DNA from: Leptospira tipperaryensis
GTDB taxonomy: Bacteria > Spirochaetota > Leptospiria > Leptospirales > Leptospiraceae
DNA length: 64,000 nt
Assembly (NCBI RefSeq): GCF_001729245.1
Contig: NZ_CP015217.1
Location: forward strand, 491,501 to 555,500
Reading direction: 5' to 3'
Shown here: positions 41,657 through 58,938 of the stretch, piece by piece
Layout of the letters: the number at the start of each line of letters is the position of its first letter
Position numbering within the stretch: position 1 is the stretch's first letter
Notes under the pieces: generated by a model
Database searches by the model: none
Told to the model about the DNA's origin: nothing
What the model saw: the letters and a program-made list of their open reading frames with translations, nothing else
Made by a program: the position numbers and the translations under genes

Positions 41657-42963
41657 TTCGCTCCGACCTGAACGTAAGTCAGAACCGTTTTTGAATCTAA
41701 TAAAATCGGAATTAAGATTTGAGGCGCAAAAACCTTGAGCACCAATTGAGACGGATCCGAATTTCCTCCGCCTTCATTTTCCGTAATATAACCGGATTGT
41801 AATTTGTTTTTGAGAGTAAGATTGCTCGCTTCCACGAATAAACTCAAATCACCTTTTACCTTCGCTGAAAACTTGAGATTAACTTCGGTTCCCGTGGATT
41901 TCCACTGATAGTCTAAACCGAATTGCGAGAATTTAAAAGGAGGGGACTCCATCCGAAATTCATTGCTTCGAAACGAGGACGGGCCTTGCATATCCAATCT
42001 AAGAATCTGTCCTTGAAAGGTGAATCTTTCTAAAAACTTCCATTCAAACCCGATTCCAAAACTATAACCTTTGAACGGAGAATTCGTTTCACGATAACTC
42101 ACACGAGTTGGATTGATTCCCGTCGCTGTGATATTTCCGACACTATCCACTTCTTCTATCGTCTTGGTCCAGATTCTTTCGATCCCTCCCAGAATTTGAA
42201 GATCCAAAATCGGATGCGGATATGGTGTGAAACCGACTCTGGAAGAAACCTTCTGAAACTTCGTGGTTCCGTTTCCGAGAATGATATTTGCGGCCTTTTC
42301 CGAAGTCGAGGACGAACCTCCACTGCCGCCTCCAAATGAGAGAGTTTGCAATCCGCTGACGTCTAAATTTCCTTTGGCCTCTGTTCCTCGGATCTCGAAT
42401 GTAAAACGGTTCCAGGCGTAGAATAGACGCGTTGTAGAGCTATGGTTTTTACTTTTGTATGGAGTGAATTGAAGTTCGGCCTGACCGCCGCTGCTAAAAA
42501 GAAGCGCCGCGTATTGAACGGTCTGAAAGAAAGGACGAAGCTCCGATTGACTTTCCCCGCTTCCGACCCCGAAGGAACCTTCAAAATAATGTCGCTTCGC
42601 CTTTGAGAGTTCTTCCTCTCTTTTTTTGAGTTTGTCTTCTTTGGATTTGAGTTTCTCTGCGTCCTGTTTTTGTTTTTCCGCGAGTTCCTTTTCCTCTTTG
42701 ATTTTCTTTTCCTGATCGGAAACCTGAGATTCTTTTTTTATGGAAGGAGATTCGACGATCTTTCCAAAAGAAATTTTTCGAATCACAGACTTCGAAAAAA
42801 CCTTTGTGGTTCCGTCTGCGAGTTTGAAAGTTACGGATTCTTTATCTTGAGCTACGATCGCACCTTCTAACTTGTCTCCGGATTTGAGGAGAATCGTTTC
42901 GCTACCGAGAGATAAATTTGCAAAAAGAAACACTGTTAAGGCTAAGGAAATAATTTTTTTCAT
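41638..42963 (-). CDS. predicted outer-membrane beta-barrel protein with N-terminal coiled coil
   Basis: A 441-residue exported protein. A signal peptide (residues 1-20, ending NLSLGS) is followed by a small beta domain (LLKSGDKLEGAIVAQDKESVTFKL and KVFSKSVIRKISF, about 24-75, the pattern found in many Leptospira proteins). A highly charged Lys/Glu coiled coil follows (about 80-125), then about 300 residues of alternating strands with aromatic ends (for example RLFYAWNRFTFEIRG, FSFGIGFEWKFLERFTFQGQILRLDM), closing with a C-terminal ANYRLNF, whose terminal phenylalanine is typical of outer-membrane barrels. Its function is unknown. The gene is monocistronic. Confidence 0.72.
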   Translation of the reverse strand: MKKIISLALTVFLFANLSLGSETILLKSGDKLEGAIVAQDKESVTFKLADGTTKVFSKSVIRKISFGKIVESPSIKKESQVSDQEKKIKEEKELAEKQKQDAEKLKSKEDKLKKREEELSKAKRHYFEGSFGVGSGESQSELRPFFQTVQYAALLFSSGGQAELQFTPYKSKNHSSTTRLFYAWNRFTFEIRGTEAKGNLDVSGLQTLSFGGGSGGSSSTSEKAANIILGNGTTKFQKVSSRVGFTPYPHPILDLQILGGIERIWTKTIEEVDSVGNITATGINPTRVSYRETNSPFKGYSFGIGFEWKFLERFTFQGQILRLDMQGPSSFRSNEFRMESPPFKFSQFGLDYQWKSTGTEVNLKFSAKVKGDLSLFVEASNLTLKNKLQSGYITENEGGGNSDPSQLVLKVFAPQILIPILLDSKTVLTYVQVGANYRLNF

Positions 42964-43226
42964 AATATAGGCCGGTTTGAAACTCAGTCTCGGGGAATCT
43001 TAGCATATCGCTTAAATCCTGCAATTCGATTTAAAGTTTTAAGGATCGATTTAGAAAGAAAAAATCTTTCCTAAGCGGCTTGAGTTATTCTTAAAATTAA
43101 GATCACGTTTGTAATAAAAACAAATATCTATAACTTGAAAACGAATCGATGTTCTTTATTAAAAAACGCAAAGGATTGGAATCGAGACGTGAGAATCAGA
43201 AAGAATTCTTTTTTATAGAAAGAATC

Positions 43227-44258
43227 TTAGACGATTTGATTCTTAAGGGATGAGATGAGTTTGTCTTCTTTGTCCAGCTTACTTTCTAAGATAAGAATTT
43301 TTAGATTCTCCGGAGGTTCCGAAATTTTTACCAAATCTTTTTCAGTGCAGATAACGAAGTCATAGGCTTTCGAAATCGACATGAGTTCGTTTTCGTCTTC
43401 CATCGTATAAGAATGATGATCGCGAAAAGATCGTGTTAACAATTCAACCGGATGAAAGCTGCGAATCATAGAAAAGAAAACTTCCGGATTCCCAATCGCG
43501 GTGAACGCATACACTCTTTTGCCGTATAAAAGTTTTGTGGAATCCAATTTCAAATTCGGAGATAGGAGTTTGTCCGGTTCCAAGGAAAATCGCAGGATTC
43601 CTTTTGAGAATTTTTTTTGCACGTTCTGCACGACTCTTTCCACGGAAGGTTCGTATTTTGAAAACACGATCCAGTCCGCTCTGGAAAGCGCCGAGAACGG
43701 TTCCCGCAGATTTCCCGCGGGGATTAAAAATCGTTCGGTGTGAATCTTGCTCGAATCCAAAAGCACGATGTCCATATCTCTTTCCAAAACGTGATGTTGA
43801 AAGCCGTCGTCCAAGATCACAATCGTTTCTTCTTGTATTCCCAATTCTTCTCTAAAACGAAGATAAGAAGAATAACGATCGCTTCCGATCCAGACCTCGG
43901 CGAAAGGAAGATGTTTTTTTAAGAGTAGTGGTTCGTCTCCCGCTTCTCTCGGGCTGGATTGTTGCGTGACTCGAAGTCCGTCTTTGGTTCCCGTAGAACC
44001 GTAACCTCTGGAAAGAAGAATGATTTTCTTATCAGGAAATTCTCTGTGAATCGTTTTAGCGAGAAATATGGAGAATGGGGTTTTGCCGGTTCCTCCCATC
44101 GAAAGGTTTCCGACGCTGATCACAAAGGCACCGGGAAGTTTTTTCTTCGGAGTTAATTTTTGATCGAGAAGAAAAATTCCACGATAAAGAAATGAAAACG
44201 CGTAGAGGATCGGAAATAGAAGGACTTGGATTAGGGAAAAAACGGTAAAAGACTTCAT
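43227..44258 (-). CDS. lpxK: tetraacyldisaccharide 4'-kinase
   Basis: A 343-residue LpxK, which phosphorylates the 4' position of the lipid A disaccharide at the inner-membrane surface. The N-terminal membrane anchor (residues about 6-28) precedes the Walker A motif SMGGTGKTPF (about 53-62), and ILDDGFQHH near 147-155 is the family signature. The length is normal. It is encoded 23 bases downstream of the MsbA-type exporter gene on the same strand, a common pairing that places lipid A synthesis and export in one operon. Leptospiral lipid A is known to be modified relative to E. coli (methylated 1-phosphate), which this enzyme does not explain. Confidence 0.94.
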   Translation of the reverse strand: MKSFTVFSLIQVLLFPILYAFSFLYRGIFLLDQKLTPKKKLPGAFVISVGNLSMGGTGKTPFSIFLAKTIHREFPDKKIILLSRGYGSTGTKDGLRVTQQSSPREAGDEPLLLKKHLPFAEVWIGSDRYSSYLRFREELGIQEETIVILDDGFQHHVLERDMDIVLLDSSKIHTERFLIPAGNLREPFSALSRADWIVFSKYEPSVERVVQNVQKKFSKGILRFSLEPDKLLSPNLKLDSTKLLYGKRVYAFTAIGNPEVFFSMIRSFHPVELLTRSFRDHHSYTMEDENELMSISKAYDFVICTEKDLVKISEPPENLKILILESKLDKEDKLISSLKNQIV

Positions 44259-44281
44259 GAGTAAATTAGAATTTTCTAAAT

Positions 44282-50146
<5,865 letters not shown>

Positions 50147-50728
50147 CGTTTCCTCTTATCTGGATTGATCTCAGAGAAAGACAATAGAAACGATAGAATC
50201 CTTGTAAAGTATTAGAATTCTTTCCGATGAGTTTCCGAGGACTCGTGGCCAAAGTAAATCTTAGAATTTGTCAAATAATTTTTGGAGAATGGGGTTTTGT
50301 CGGAACTCCGACAAGGGTTGATTTAGAAAGCCGAACGTTGGATACTCTAAGATGTTCTGTGGGAACCTCCCTAAAAAACGGATTTTTGTTTTGAAACTTT
50401 GAAACAGGTCGGAACTCCGAGGATTTTGCAGAAGTCGACTTTGAAACAAACGGTAGCGAAATCTTAGAAATTTTCCGAATCCTTAGGAGTTCCTACATCT
50501 TCTTCCCTGCAAGGAGATGAATTCTTTGATAAAAACTATTTTGGAGAAGAACAAATGTGGGAACTCCACCAAAATTTACAATCTTGAGTGAAACTCGCGT
50601 TCAAATGTTCCTTTGTTTCGCTAAAAGGTGTATAAAATTGAATCCAAACTTTTGTGGGAACTCCCATAAAAGCCCATTTTCAACACAGATCCTTCGAATT
50701 AGAAATCAGTGTGGGAACTCCCAACTTC
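50147..50728. other. intergenic spacer packed with GGAACTCC mini-palindromes
   Basis: About 580 bases without a gene (small frames here are rejected). It contains seven copies of the mini-palindrome; core GGAACTCC (or variants) at 50302-50309, 50362-50370, 50411-50418, 50486-50493 (inverted), 50560-50567, 50657-50664 and 50714-50721. It must also hold the PBP1A promoter near 50150-50250. Confidence 0.75.
50299..50725. repeat. cluster of seven short palindromes, consensus GTGGGAACTCCCAC
   Basis: Copies differ mainly in the arms, which co-vary: TGTCGGAACTCCGACA, TGTGGGAACTCCACC, TTGTGGGAACTCCCATAA, GTGTGGGAACTCCCAAC, and one in reverse (TTAGGAGTTCCTACA). Intervals between cores are 49-97 bases, not periodic. 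Co-varying arms around a fixed AACT loop suggest selection for a hairpin. Confidence 0.75.
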
Positions 50729-52585
50729 TCATTTCTTTTTCAAAATCGTAAAGTTCACCCTTCGATTCTTCTTCCGGTCTTCGTCCGAATCATTTTTATT
50801 CAAGGGAACGCTGTCTCCAAAACCGCGAGTCTGGATTCTTTCCATCGGAATCGAATGTTTTTTGGAAAGATATTCCGCGACGGCTAACGCGCGTTTTTCG
50901 GAAAGGAGGAGGTTGTCTTTTTTCTTACCTACGTTATCCGTATGACCTTCGATTTGAATTTCAATTTCGGGGTTTTCTTTAACGATCTCGGCCAGTCTGT
51001 CCAGTTCCGGAACGGATTCTTGAGCGATTTGAAAGCTCTTTGTTTCGAAAAATAAGTTATTGATTTGAATCGTTCCTCGTTCTCGGATCGGAGGCAATTG
51101 TAAGACGACTTCCACGTTTTCGGGAATTTTTTTCTTGGAGCTCAAATTTAGATTTTGGGAAACGGGAAGATATCCTTTCTTTTGAGCGTAAAAACCGTAA
51201 TTCTCTCCGAAAGGGAGGACGATCGAAAAGTTTCCGTTGGAAGGATCGCTTTTTGCGCTTCCGATCTTCTCATGAGACTTTAAGGATTCGTAATGTATAT
51301 CGGCCGAGAGAGGGTTTCCGTCGGTGTCTACGACCTTGCCGTTGATGACAACGACCTTATCGGGGCGCATCTCTTTCGGAAGATACGCCATAAACAACTG
51401 TCCTTCTTTGCTGATATAAGCCCAGTCGCTGTTTGCGGGAATGGAAAAGAAATTCACACCTTTTAGATTTTCAGAAACTTCGGTAGGTTTGGTCCATTGG
51501 TCCCATCCTTCTCCGATTCTTTTTGTCATATAAATGGAAAGTCCCTTGTGTCCGTCGCTGGAAAAGTAAAGAGTTCGGTCGTCGCTCGCAAGAAAAGGAG
51601 CCATCTCTTCGTGTTCCGAGTTGATCACTTCTCCTAAATTCATTCCTAGAGGAAAGGTTCCATCGGATAACATCTTACTCACGTAGAGATCCAACTTTCC
51701 CTTTGCGTCTTTGTGTTGCGAAGAATAGATCAAAATTCTTCCCGAAGAAGAAAGTGTGGAGCCGCCGAAAACTTCCTGGCTCGAATCGTTTTTCTTTCTA
51801 TATAAATTATAAAAATCAGGAAATTTTAATATACTAGGCTTCGACCAAGATTCTTTTTCTTTAAAACTCTTATAAAGAGGAACTCTTCTTGTGATCTGTC
51901 TCGACTTGTCGTCGTATTCGTTTCTGAGTTCTTCGATTTTTTTTCTGTATTCGTTTGAGTTTTTGGAAGAACGCGCGGCCGCTTCTCCTTTGGATTCGAA
52001 TTCTTTACCGAGTTCGTCCAACAATTCTTTTTCACCAAACGTTCCGAAGACGAATAATTCGTTTCCTCCGGGAAGCGCGGAGATCACAGCGGAAGGCATC
52101 TCGTTGTTCAGAGGAGAACCCATTTCTTTTCCGTCTTCCCAAAATCCTCTTTCGTCCAGTTTGGAATACCAGATCTTCTGAGTTCCGGACTTGCCCCGTT
52201 TGATATAAGCGGTCCAAAAAAGATGTTTTCCATCGGGAGAAGCGTTCGGATTGAACGCGAAAATATTATGATTTACGTAGTCAGGAATTTTTTTGATCGT
52301 CCATGGTTTGATCTCGCCCGAGTTGAGAAAGGGATAGATTTCGTATCGAATCGGATTGCACGTGGAACCTTTCATGTTGCAAAGAATCCGAACGGTCTTA
52401 TCGTTGAGTTTGGAAAGTTCGGCTGTAATTTCGTTCGATTCGATCGGAATGAATGCATTCTCCGTGCTCAATAATTTTCCAAACTGCAGAATCTTTCCCG
52501 TAAAGATTTTATCTTCAGCCTGAAGGCCAGTTAGGAAGGGAAAACTTAGGATCAAAGGAAGAATGGATCGAAGTTTTGAACGCAT
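50729..52585 (-). CDS. OmpA-family exported protein with PD40/WD40-like propeller
   Basis: A 618-residue exported protein. The signal peptide is MRSKLRSILPLILSFPFLTG with cleavage near LQA-ED; ATG 52585 is chosen over an in-frame TTG at 52612, which would add nine residues before a clean signal. Residues about 100-370 contain PD40 repeats (NPNASPDGKHLFWTAY, GGSTLSSSGRILIYSSQ, FLASDDRTLYFSSDGHKGLSIY). A CarboxypepD-like domain follows (KVVVINGKVVDTDGNPLSADIHY, about 410-480). The OmpA C-terminal peptidoglycan-binding domain ends the protein (IQIEGHTDNVGKK ... RGFGDSVP ... KNRRVNFTI). It probably tethers the outer membrane to the cell wall. Divergent from the ABC-F gene. Confidence 0.88.
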   Translation of the reverse strand: MRSKLRSILPLILSFPFLTGLQAEDKIFTGKILQFGKLLSTENAFIPIESNEITAELSKLNDKTVRILCNMKGSTCNPIRYEIYPFLNSGEIKPWTIKKIPDYVNHNIFAFNPNASPDGKHLFWTAYIKRGKSGTQKIWYSKLDERGFWEDGKEMGSPLNNEMPSAVISALPGGNELFVFGTFGEKELLDELGKEFESKGEAAARSSKNSNEYRKKIEELRNEYDDKSRQITRRVPLYKSFKEKESWSKPSILKFPDFYNLYRKKNDSSQEVFGGSTLSSSGRILIYSSQHKDAKGKLDLYVSKMLSDGTFPLGMNLGEVINSEHEEMAPFLASDDRTLYFSSDGHKGLSIYMTKRIGEGWDQWTKPTEVSENLKGVNFFSIPANSDWAYISKEGQLFMAYLPKEMRPDKVVVINGKVVDTDGNPLSADIHYESLKSHEKIGSAKSDPSNGNFSIVLPFGENYGFYAQKKGYLPVSQNLNLSSKKKIPENVEVVLQLPPIRERGTIQINNLFFETKSFQIAQESVPELDRLAEIVKENPEIEIQIEGHTDNVGKKKDNLLLSEKRALAVAEYLSKKHSIPMERIQTRGFGDSVPLNKNDSDEDRKKNRRVNFTILKKK

Positions 52586-52684
52586 ACATTCTATTCTTCG
52601 GTAGAATTTCAAAACTTCTTAATTCTCCTTTTTCTTGGCAAAAAACCCTACCTTGAAAATCATGGTCATGATTCTCCCCCTGGC

Positions 52685-54331
<1,647 letters not shown>

Positions 54332-54689
54332 TTTTCTTCCTCGCACTCCGCTCGATTTTGAGATCTTAAAATCGAAAACAAAAAAGCCTATTTCGAAATA
54401 TCGGAATAGGCTTTTTAAATTCAACTAGTCCGGATTCGTCTTAGATAAAACACACACTTTACATTCTTTGAATGAAAGGCGTTGTATATTTATAAGAATT
54501 AATGCGAACTGGAATCTGTTCAAAACTCATTTATAAATGCAGTCGCTTTTGTTTGAAATTTATTTACAATTCTTTAAAGATAGAAAGAACAAAGGTGATT
54601 CTTAAAAATCGATTGATAAAAGTTTACTCGAAATTGACGCCCCTCCTCTTTATCTTATTTTCTCAAAATTGGAATAAGAATTAAAAATA
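54332..54689. other. intergenic spacer with terminator
   Basis: The first part holds the terminator of the ABC-F gene. The remainder (54430-54689) is AT-rich with no credible gene; it should contain the promoter of the cyclase gene. Confidence 0.6.
54381..54416. terminator. rho-independent terminator (bidirectional) after the ABC-F gene
   Basis: A 12-bp perfect stem AAAAAGCCTATT / AATAGGCTTTTT surrounds a 12-base loop; the right arm ends in TTTTT and the left arm begins with AAAAA, so it can work on either strand. Confidence 0.9.
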
Positions 54690-56930
54690 ATGAATTCGAA
54701 TCTAACGACTTTAAAACACAATCTACCATCGTGCGATTCTTTGCCTTGGAAGCGGAAGACAGACGGACGCGGAGTTTTTCAAATTCTATCGAGATATGTT
54801 TTAATACTTCTTCTTTCTTTTCTCGCACCGTTTATCCTAACGATTTCTTCTACGGAATTGAATGCCCAAGTGGAACTTGGAACACTGAAGATGGAAAATC
54901 CTGCTCGAGATTATTCGATGAACGGAAGGTGGTATTTTAAAACGTTAGACGACTCCGCTTATGCAAGACCCAACTATTTCCACACGCACTGGAATTTTTT
55001 CGAAGTCGCTAAGAGCTGGCATTTGGAAGGATATGATTATGACGGCGTAGGCTGGTTTCGGATGAACTTTATTCTCTCACCCGAATACGAAGGCAAAAAT
55101 CTTGCGGTAATGATTCCTTATATCGAAAACGCTCATGAATTTTTTCTCAATGGAAGTTTGATCGGTAAAAAAGGGGAAATCTCCGAGAACGGTAATCTTC
55201 TCTCTTCCGACACGAGGAATGACGTTTATACGATTGATTCTTCCCTTCTTAAAATTGGAATTCCGAATGTGATCTCGGTAAGAGTCAGAAGCGCGGGAGG
55301 TTTAGGGGGTTTTGCACTCACGGATTTCTATATCGGGATGGAGCAGAATATTCGGAAAAAATTCAATCTGCATCTGATCTGGGCCTCCGTTCTATTCGGC
55401 TTTTTTGCGTTCAGCGGTCTTTATCACATTTTATTTTATTCAGTTAGAAGAACGGAAAAACATTATCTCTACTTTGGAATTCTTTGTCTTCTCGCAGGGA
55501 TGCAAACCTTGGGATACAGGACGATTACTTATTGGTTTTATAACAACGCTTGGTTTAACCAATTCTTAAACGGAACGGGGATCATCCTGTTTTCAGTTTT
55601 TATGATTCTCTTTTTTCATAATTTTTTTAAATCCGGTCATTCGATTTTTTCCAGACTTTTTATCGGTCTTACATCCGCGATCTACCTATGTTTTGTTCTT
55701 TCTTATATTCCTATTCTTTCCGGTGAGAATTTATATTCTTTCATAGGATTCTTTTGGAGGAATCTGCTTCCGCTTTCTATCGTTAATATCTTCTTCTCAA
55801 TTTTTTACGGCCTCTATCATACGGTTCGAAATCTAAGTAAAAATCGATATGAAAGTAAGGTTTTATTAGTCGGGTTTTTTATACTTCTTCTCTTTTTACT
55901 TCACGGCTTCTTTTCCTATATGGGTTATATAAATCAGAACTCGTTTATGGAGTTTGGATTTTTGTTGTTTCTTTTTTCCATTGCGTTTTCTCTTTCGATC
56001 CGATTTTCACAGATACATTCTAAAACGGAAACTCTGAACGAACAATTATACAATAAGAATGAGGAGTTAACAAAGCTCTACACTTCGTATGCTCGTTTTG
56101 TTCCTAAAGAATTCCTAAATAATTTAGGAAAACATTCCATTTTGGAAGTGAGTTTAGGAGATCAGATAGAAAAAGAAATGTCGGTTATGTTCTCGGACAT
56201 ACGCTCGTTTACGGAGCTTTCCGAAAAAATGACTCCGGAAGAAAACTTTAACTTTCTCAATTCCTATTTGAAAAGAATGAACCCGATCATCCAGTCGCAC
56301 TCCGGTTATATAGATAAATATCTTGGGGATGGAATTATGGCGTTGTTTCAAGAAAGTCCCGAAAACGCCGTAGACGCCGCGATTGAAATGCAGAATTATT
56401 TGATTACTTACAACGAACATCGTGTTAAATCCAATTACAGACCTATCACGATCGGCATCGGGATACATTATGGAAAGATGATGTTGGGTACGATCGGAAG
56501 CGACGAAAGAATGGAAGGAACGGTGATCTCCGACGCAGTCAATGTTTCTTCGAGAATCGAAGGACTAACCAAGGTTTACGGTTCTAAAATTATTATCAGC
56601 GAACAGACGATGTATAGACTTCCGGACCCTGATAAATACAGTTATCGTCTTTTGGATACGATCACCGTAAAAGGAAAGAGCGATCACCTCTGCGTTTACG
56701 AAATTATCGACGGCACGGAGCCGTCTCTTTTAGAATTAAAATTATATACAAAACCTATCTTTGAGAAAGCCGTATTGGAATATATGAAGCATGATTATGA
56801 AACTTGTATCGAGTATATGAAGAAAGTTCAGGAAATCAATTTGAACGACAGGGCCACCCATCTGTACATTCTACGCTGCGAACAGGCAATCAATCAGGGT
56901 GCGCGTCACAGTTGGAACAATTCGGTATAA
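54690..56930 (+). CDS. 7TM-type membrane adenylate/guanylate cyclase (class III)
   Basis: A 746-residue receptor cyclase. After an N-terminal hydrophobic segment (about 31-55) comes an extracellular jellyroll-like domain (about 60-230; GRWYFKTLDDSAYARPNY, EGYDYDGVGWFRMNFIL, resembling 7TMR-DISM/galactose-binding-type domains). Seven hydrophobic helices follow (about 232-440), then a coiled coil (ETLNEQLYNKNEELTKLY) and a class III catalytic domain (about 485-690), with MSVMFSDIRSFTELSE holding the first metal Asp and KYLGDGIMALF the second. It should make cAMP or cGMP in response to an outside ligand. The 610-620 region (GIHYGKMMLG) resembles the substrate-binding loop. It is monocistronic. 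Confidence 0.88.
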   Translation: MNSNLTTLKHNLPSCDSLPWKRKTDGRGVFQILSRYVLILLLSFLAPFILTISSTELNAQVELGTLKMENPARDYSMNGRWYFKTLDDSAYARPNYFHTHWNFFEVAKSWHLEGYDYDGVGWFRMNFILSPEYEGKNLAVMIPYIENAHEFFLNGSLIGKKGEISENGNLLSSDTRNDVYTIDSSLLKIGIPNVISVRVRSAGGLGGFALTDFYIGMEQNIRKKFNLHLIWASVLFGFFAFSGLYHILFYSVRRTEKHYLYFGILCLLAGMQTLGYRTITYWFYNNAWFNQFLNGTGIILFSVFMILFFHNFFKSGHSIFSRLFIGLTSAIYLCFVLSYIPILSGENLYSFIGFFWRNLLPLSIVNIFFSIFYGLYHTVRNLSKNRYESKVLLVGFFILLLFLLHGFFSYMGYINQNSFMEFGFLLFLFSIAFSLSIRFSQIHSKTETLNEQLYNKNEELTKLYTSYARFVPKEFLNNLGKHSILEVSLGDQIEKEMSVMFSDIRSFTELSEKMTPEENFNFLNSYLKRMNPIIQSHSGYIDKYLGDGIMALFQESPENAVDAAIEMQNYLITYNEHRVKSNYRPITIGIGIHYGKMMLGTIGSDERMEGTVISDAVNVSSRIEGLTKVYGSKIIISEQTMYRLPDPDKYSYRLLDTITVKGKSDHLCVYEIIDGTEPSLLELKLYTKPIFEKAVLEYMKHDYETCIEYMKKVQEINLNDRATHLYILRCEQAINQGARHSWNNSV

Positions 56931-57256
56931 AAATTTCGTTTTTCAAAACTAAATGTAGGATAATTTTTTTTGGGGAAATGCGGTATCGACCTTCTAATCT
57001 ATTCAATGGATTGATCTCCTTAGTTTATAGCTCGAATTGAATTTTTATATTTTTTGCGTCATCTTCGCGAAAAATATTCTCCATAAAATGATTCTCTTGG
57101 CGGAAAGAATTCTCGGTTTTCTTTTTTAGATCGAAGAATTTATTTTCTAAATTCTAAAAATAAATTCAAAAAATAGAATGTTTTCAAAGGACTTTGGAAC
57201 CGTTCTTTTCGGGGAGAAGAAAAATTCTTGCCCGAAATTTATTTAAGAGGCATTCT
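56931..57256. other. AT-rich intergenic spacer with inverted repeat
   Basis: About 325 bases with no gene. An 11-bp perfect AT-only inverted repeat (GAATTTATTTT / AAAATAAATTC, loop of 10) lies at 57136-57167, about 90 bases upstream of the next gene; it could be an operator or a weak terminator. Confidence 0.5.
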
Positions 57257-57640
57257 ATGGCTATGTCAGCTTTAGTTCAAAAGGTTCCCAAACGTTTGGG
57301 TGAGGTTTTAGGTCCGGATGGTACAGTTGAATTCGTGGATTTCCTGAATCATTCCTTTGGAAATAGTCAAACAAATACGATCGAAATCGTTAGCGATCGA
57401 TTTGATCGTCGTCTCAAGGAAGAGACAAATCAAATTCGTATGGAAATGTCAGGTCTTCGTTCGGACTTTTCAGATCTTCGAGCTGATTTTGCCGATCTTC
57501 GGGCTGATTTTGCTGATCATCAATCGGAAATAAAATCGGAAATCGCGGAAATTCACAAAGCGATTTCTACTCAGACGAAATGGGTCTTCGGAGCGATCAT
57601 CGGATTGATCGGAGCATTTTCGATTATCTTAAAATTCTAA
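57257..57640 (+). CDS. coiled-coil protein with C-terminal membrane helix, 127 aa
   Basis: A 127-residue protein starting at ATG 57257 with an AAGAGG ribosome site 6 bases upstream. Residues 1-60 are a polar N-terminal domain, then a coiled coil (MEMSGLRSDFSDLRADFADLRADFADHQ ... ) built of three near-identical 7-residue units, and a C-terminal hydrophobic anchor (WVFGAIIGLIGAFSIILKF, about 107-127). The topology resembles DUF1640/CCDC90-like or short phage-type tail-anchored proteins. The repeat units correspond to a 21-nt tandem repeat in the DNA, so copy number may vary between strains. Its function is unknown. Confidence 0.72.
   Translation: MAMSALVQKVPKRLGEVLGPDGTVEFVDFLNHSFGNSQTNTIEIVSDRFDRRLKEETNQIRMEMSGLRSDFSDLRADFADLRADFADHQSEIKSEIAEIHKAISTQTKWVFGAIIGLIGAFSIILKF
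57455..57517 (+). repeat. 21-nt tandem repeat in coding sequence, three units
   Basis: Units at 57455-57475, 57476-57496 and 57497-57517 are alike (CTTCG[A/T/G].[C]TGATTTTGCCGAT pattern; the last two differ at only three bases) and encode the heptads LRSDFSD, LRADFAD, LRADFAD. Confidence 0.8.
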
Positions 57641-57653
57641 TATTCTAATTTGA

Positions 57654-58247
57654 TCAGCTTGGATTGCTTTTCAGAAAGGAAAGAAGTCTATTAAGGGCTT
57701 CTTTCCTATGGGAAACTTGGTTTTTTTCGGAATCTGAAACCTGAGAAAAAGGTTTTTGAAATGCGGGAAAAATAAAAACAGGATCATATCCAAACCCGTA
57801 AGTTCCGATCAGATCATATTCTTCCGATATCGTTCCTTCACATTTTCCCTCAAACGTCTTTTCGGTCTTTCCGTCCACGTAAGCGATTACACAAGCATAG
57901 TAAGCGTTTCGATTTTGATTTCCTTTTAATTTTTCCAAAAGAAGAAGCGCTCTTCCTTTGTCGTCGAGACCTTCTCCTCCGAATCTTGCAGAATAAACTC
58001 CGGGGGCCCCTTCGAGTGCGGAGACACAAATCCCGGAATCGTCGGCTATGGAAGGAAGTTGCGTAAGGCGAAATAGTTCTCTGGCTTTGATCAATGCGTT
58101 TTCAGAAAACGTGGAACCGGTTTCTTCCGCGTCAAAAGAAACGTTCAGATCCTTTGGGGTCAGAATCTGAACGCCAAGCTCCTTGAGAATGGAGCCGACT
58201 TCTTTTACTTTGTGCGCGTTATTTGTGGCGAGAGCGAGTTGCTTCAA
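57654..58247 (-). CDS. rdgB: XTP/dITP diphosphatase (non-canonical purine NTP pyrophosphatase)
   Basis: A 197-residue RdgB/HAM1-family enzyme that hydrolyses ITP, dITP and XTP to monophosphates, keeping damaged purines out of nucleic acids. Family segments are clear: LALATNNAHKVKEV at residues 4-17, GSTFSENALIKARE near 48-61, IADDSGICVSALEGAPGVYSARFGGEG near 67-93 with catalytic acidic residues, and GTYGFGYDPVFIFP near 148-161. The length is normal. It starts with ATG 58247, 9 bases from the STAS gene upstream on the same strand, giving a probable two-gene operon. Confidence 0.95.
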   Translation of the reverse strand: MKQLALATNNAHKVKEVGSILKELGVQILTPKDLNVSFDAEETGSTFSENALIKARELFRLTQLPSIADDSGICVSALEGAPGVYSARFGGEGLDDKGRALLLLEKLKGNQNRNAYYACVIAYVDGKTEKTFEGKCEGTISEEYDLIGTYGFGYDPVFIFPAFQKPFSQVSDSEKNQVSHRKEALNRLLSFLKSNPS

Positions 58248-58256
58248 AGAGCGGAA

Positions 58257-58938
<682 letters not shown>

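Noticed and set aside
50557..50945. Several 64-78-codon plus-strand frames around the palindrome cluster
   Set aside because: They run through the repeated GGAACTCC elements and into the antisense of the OmpA-like gene; no ribosome site or family similarity.
54502..54684. 60-codon frame before the cyclase gene
   Set aside because: AT-rich, no ribosome site, no domain; it lies where the cyclase promoter is expected.
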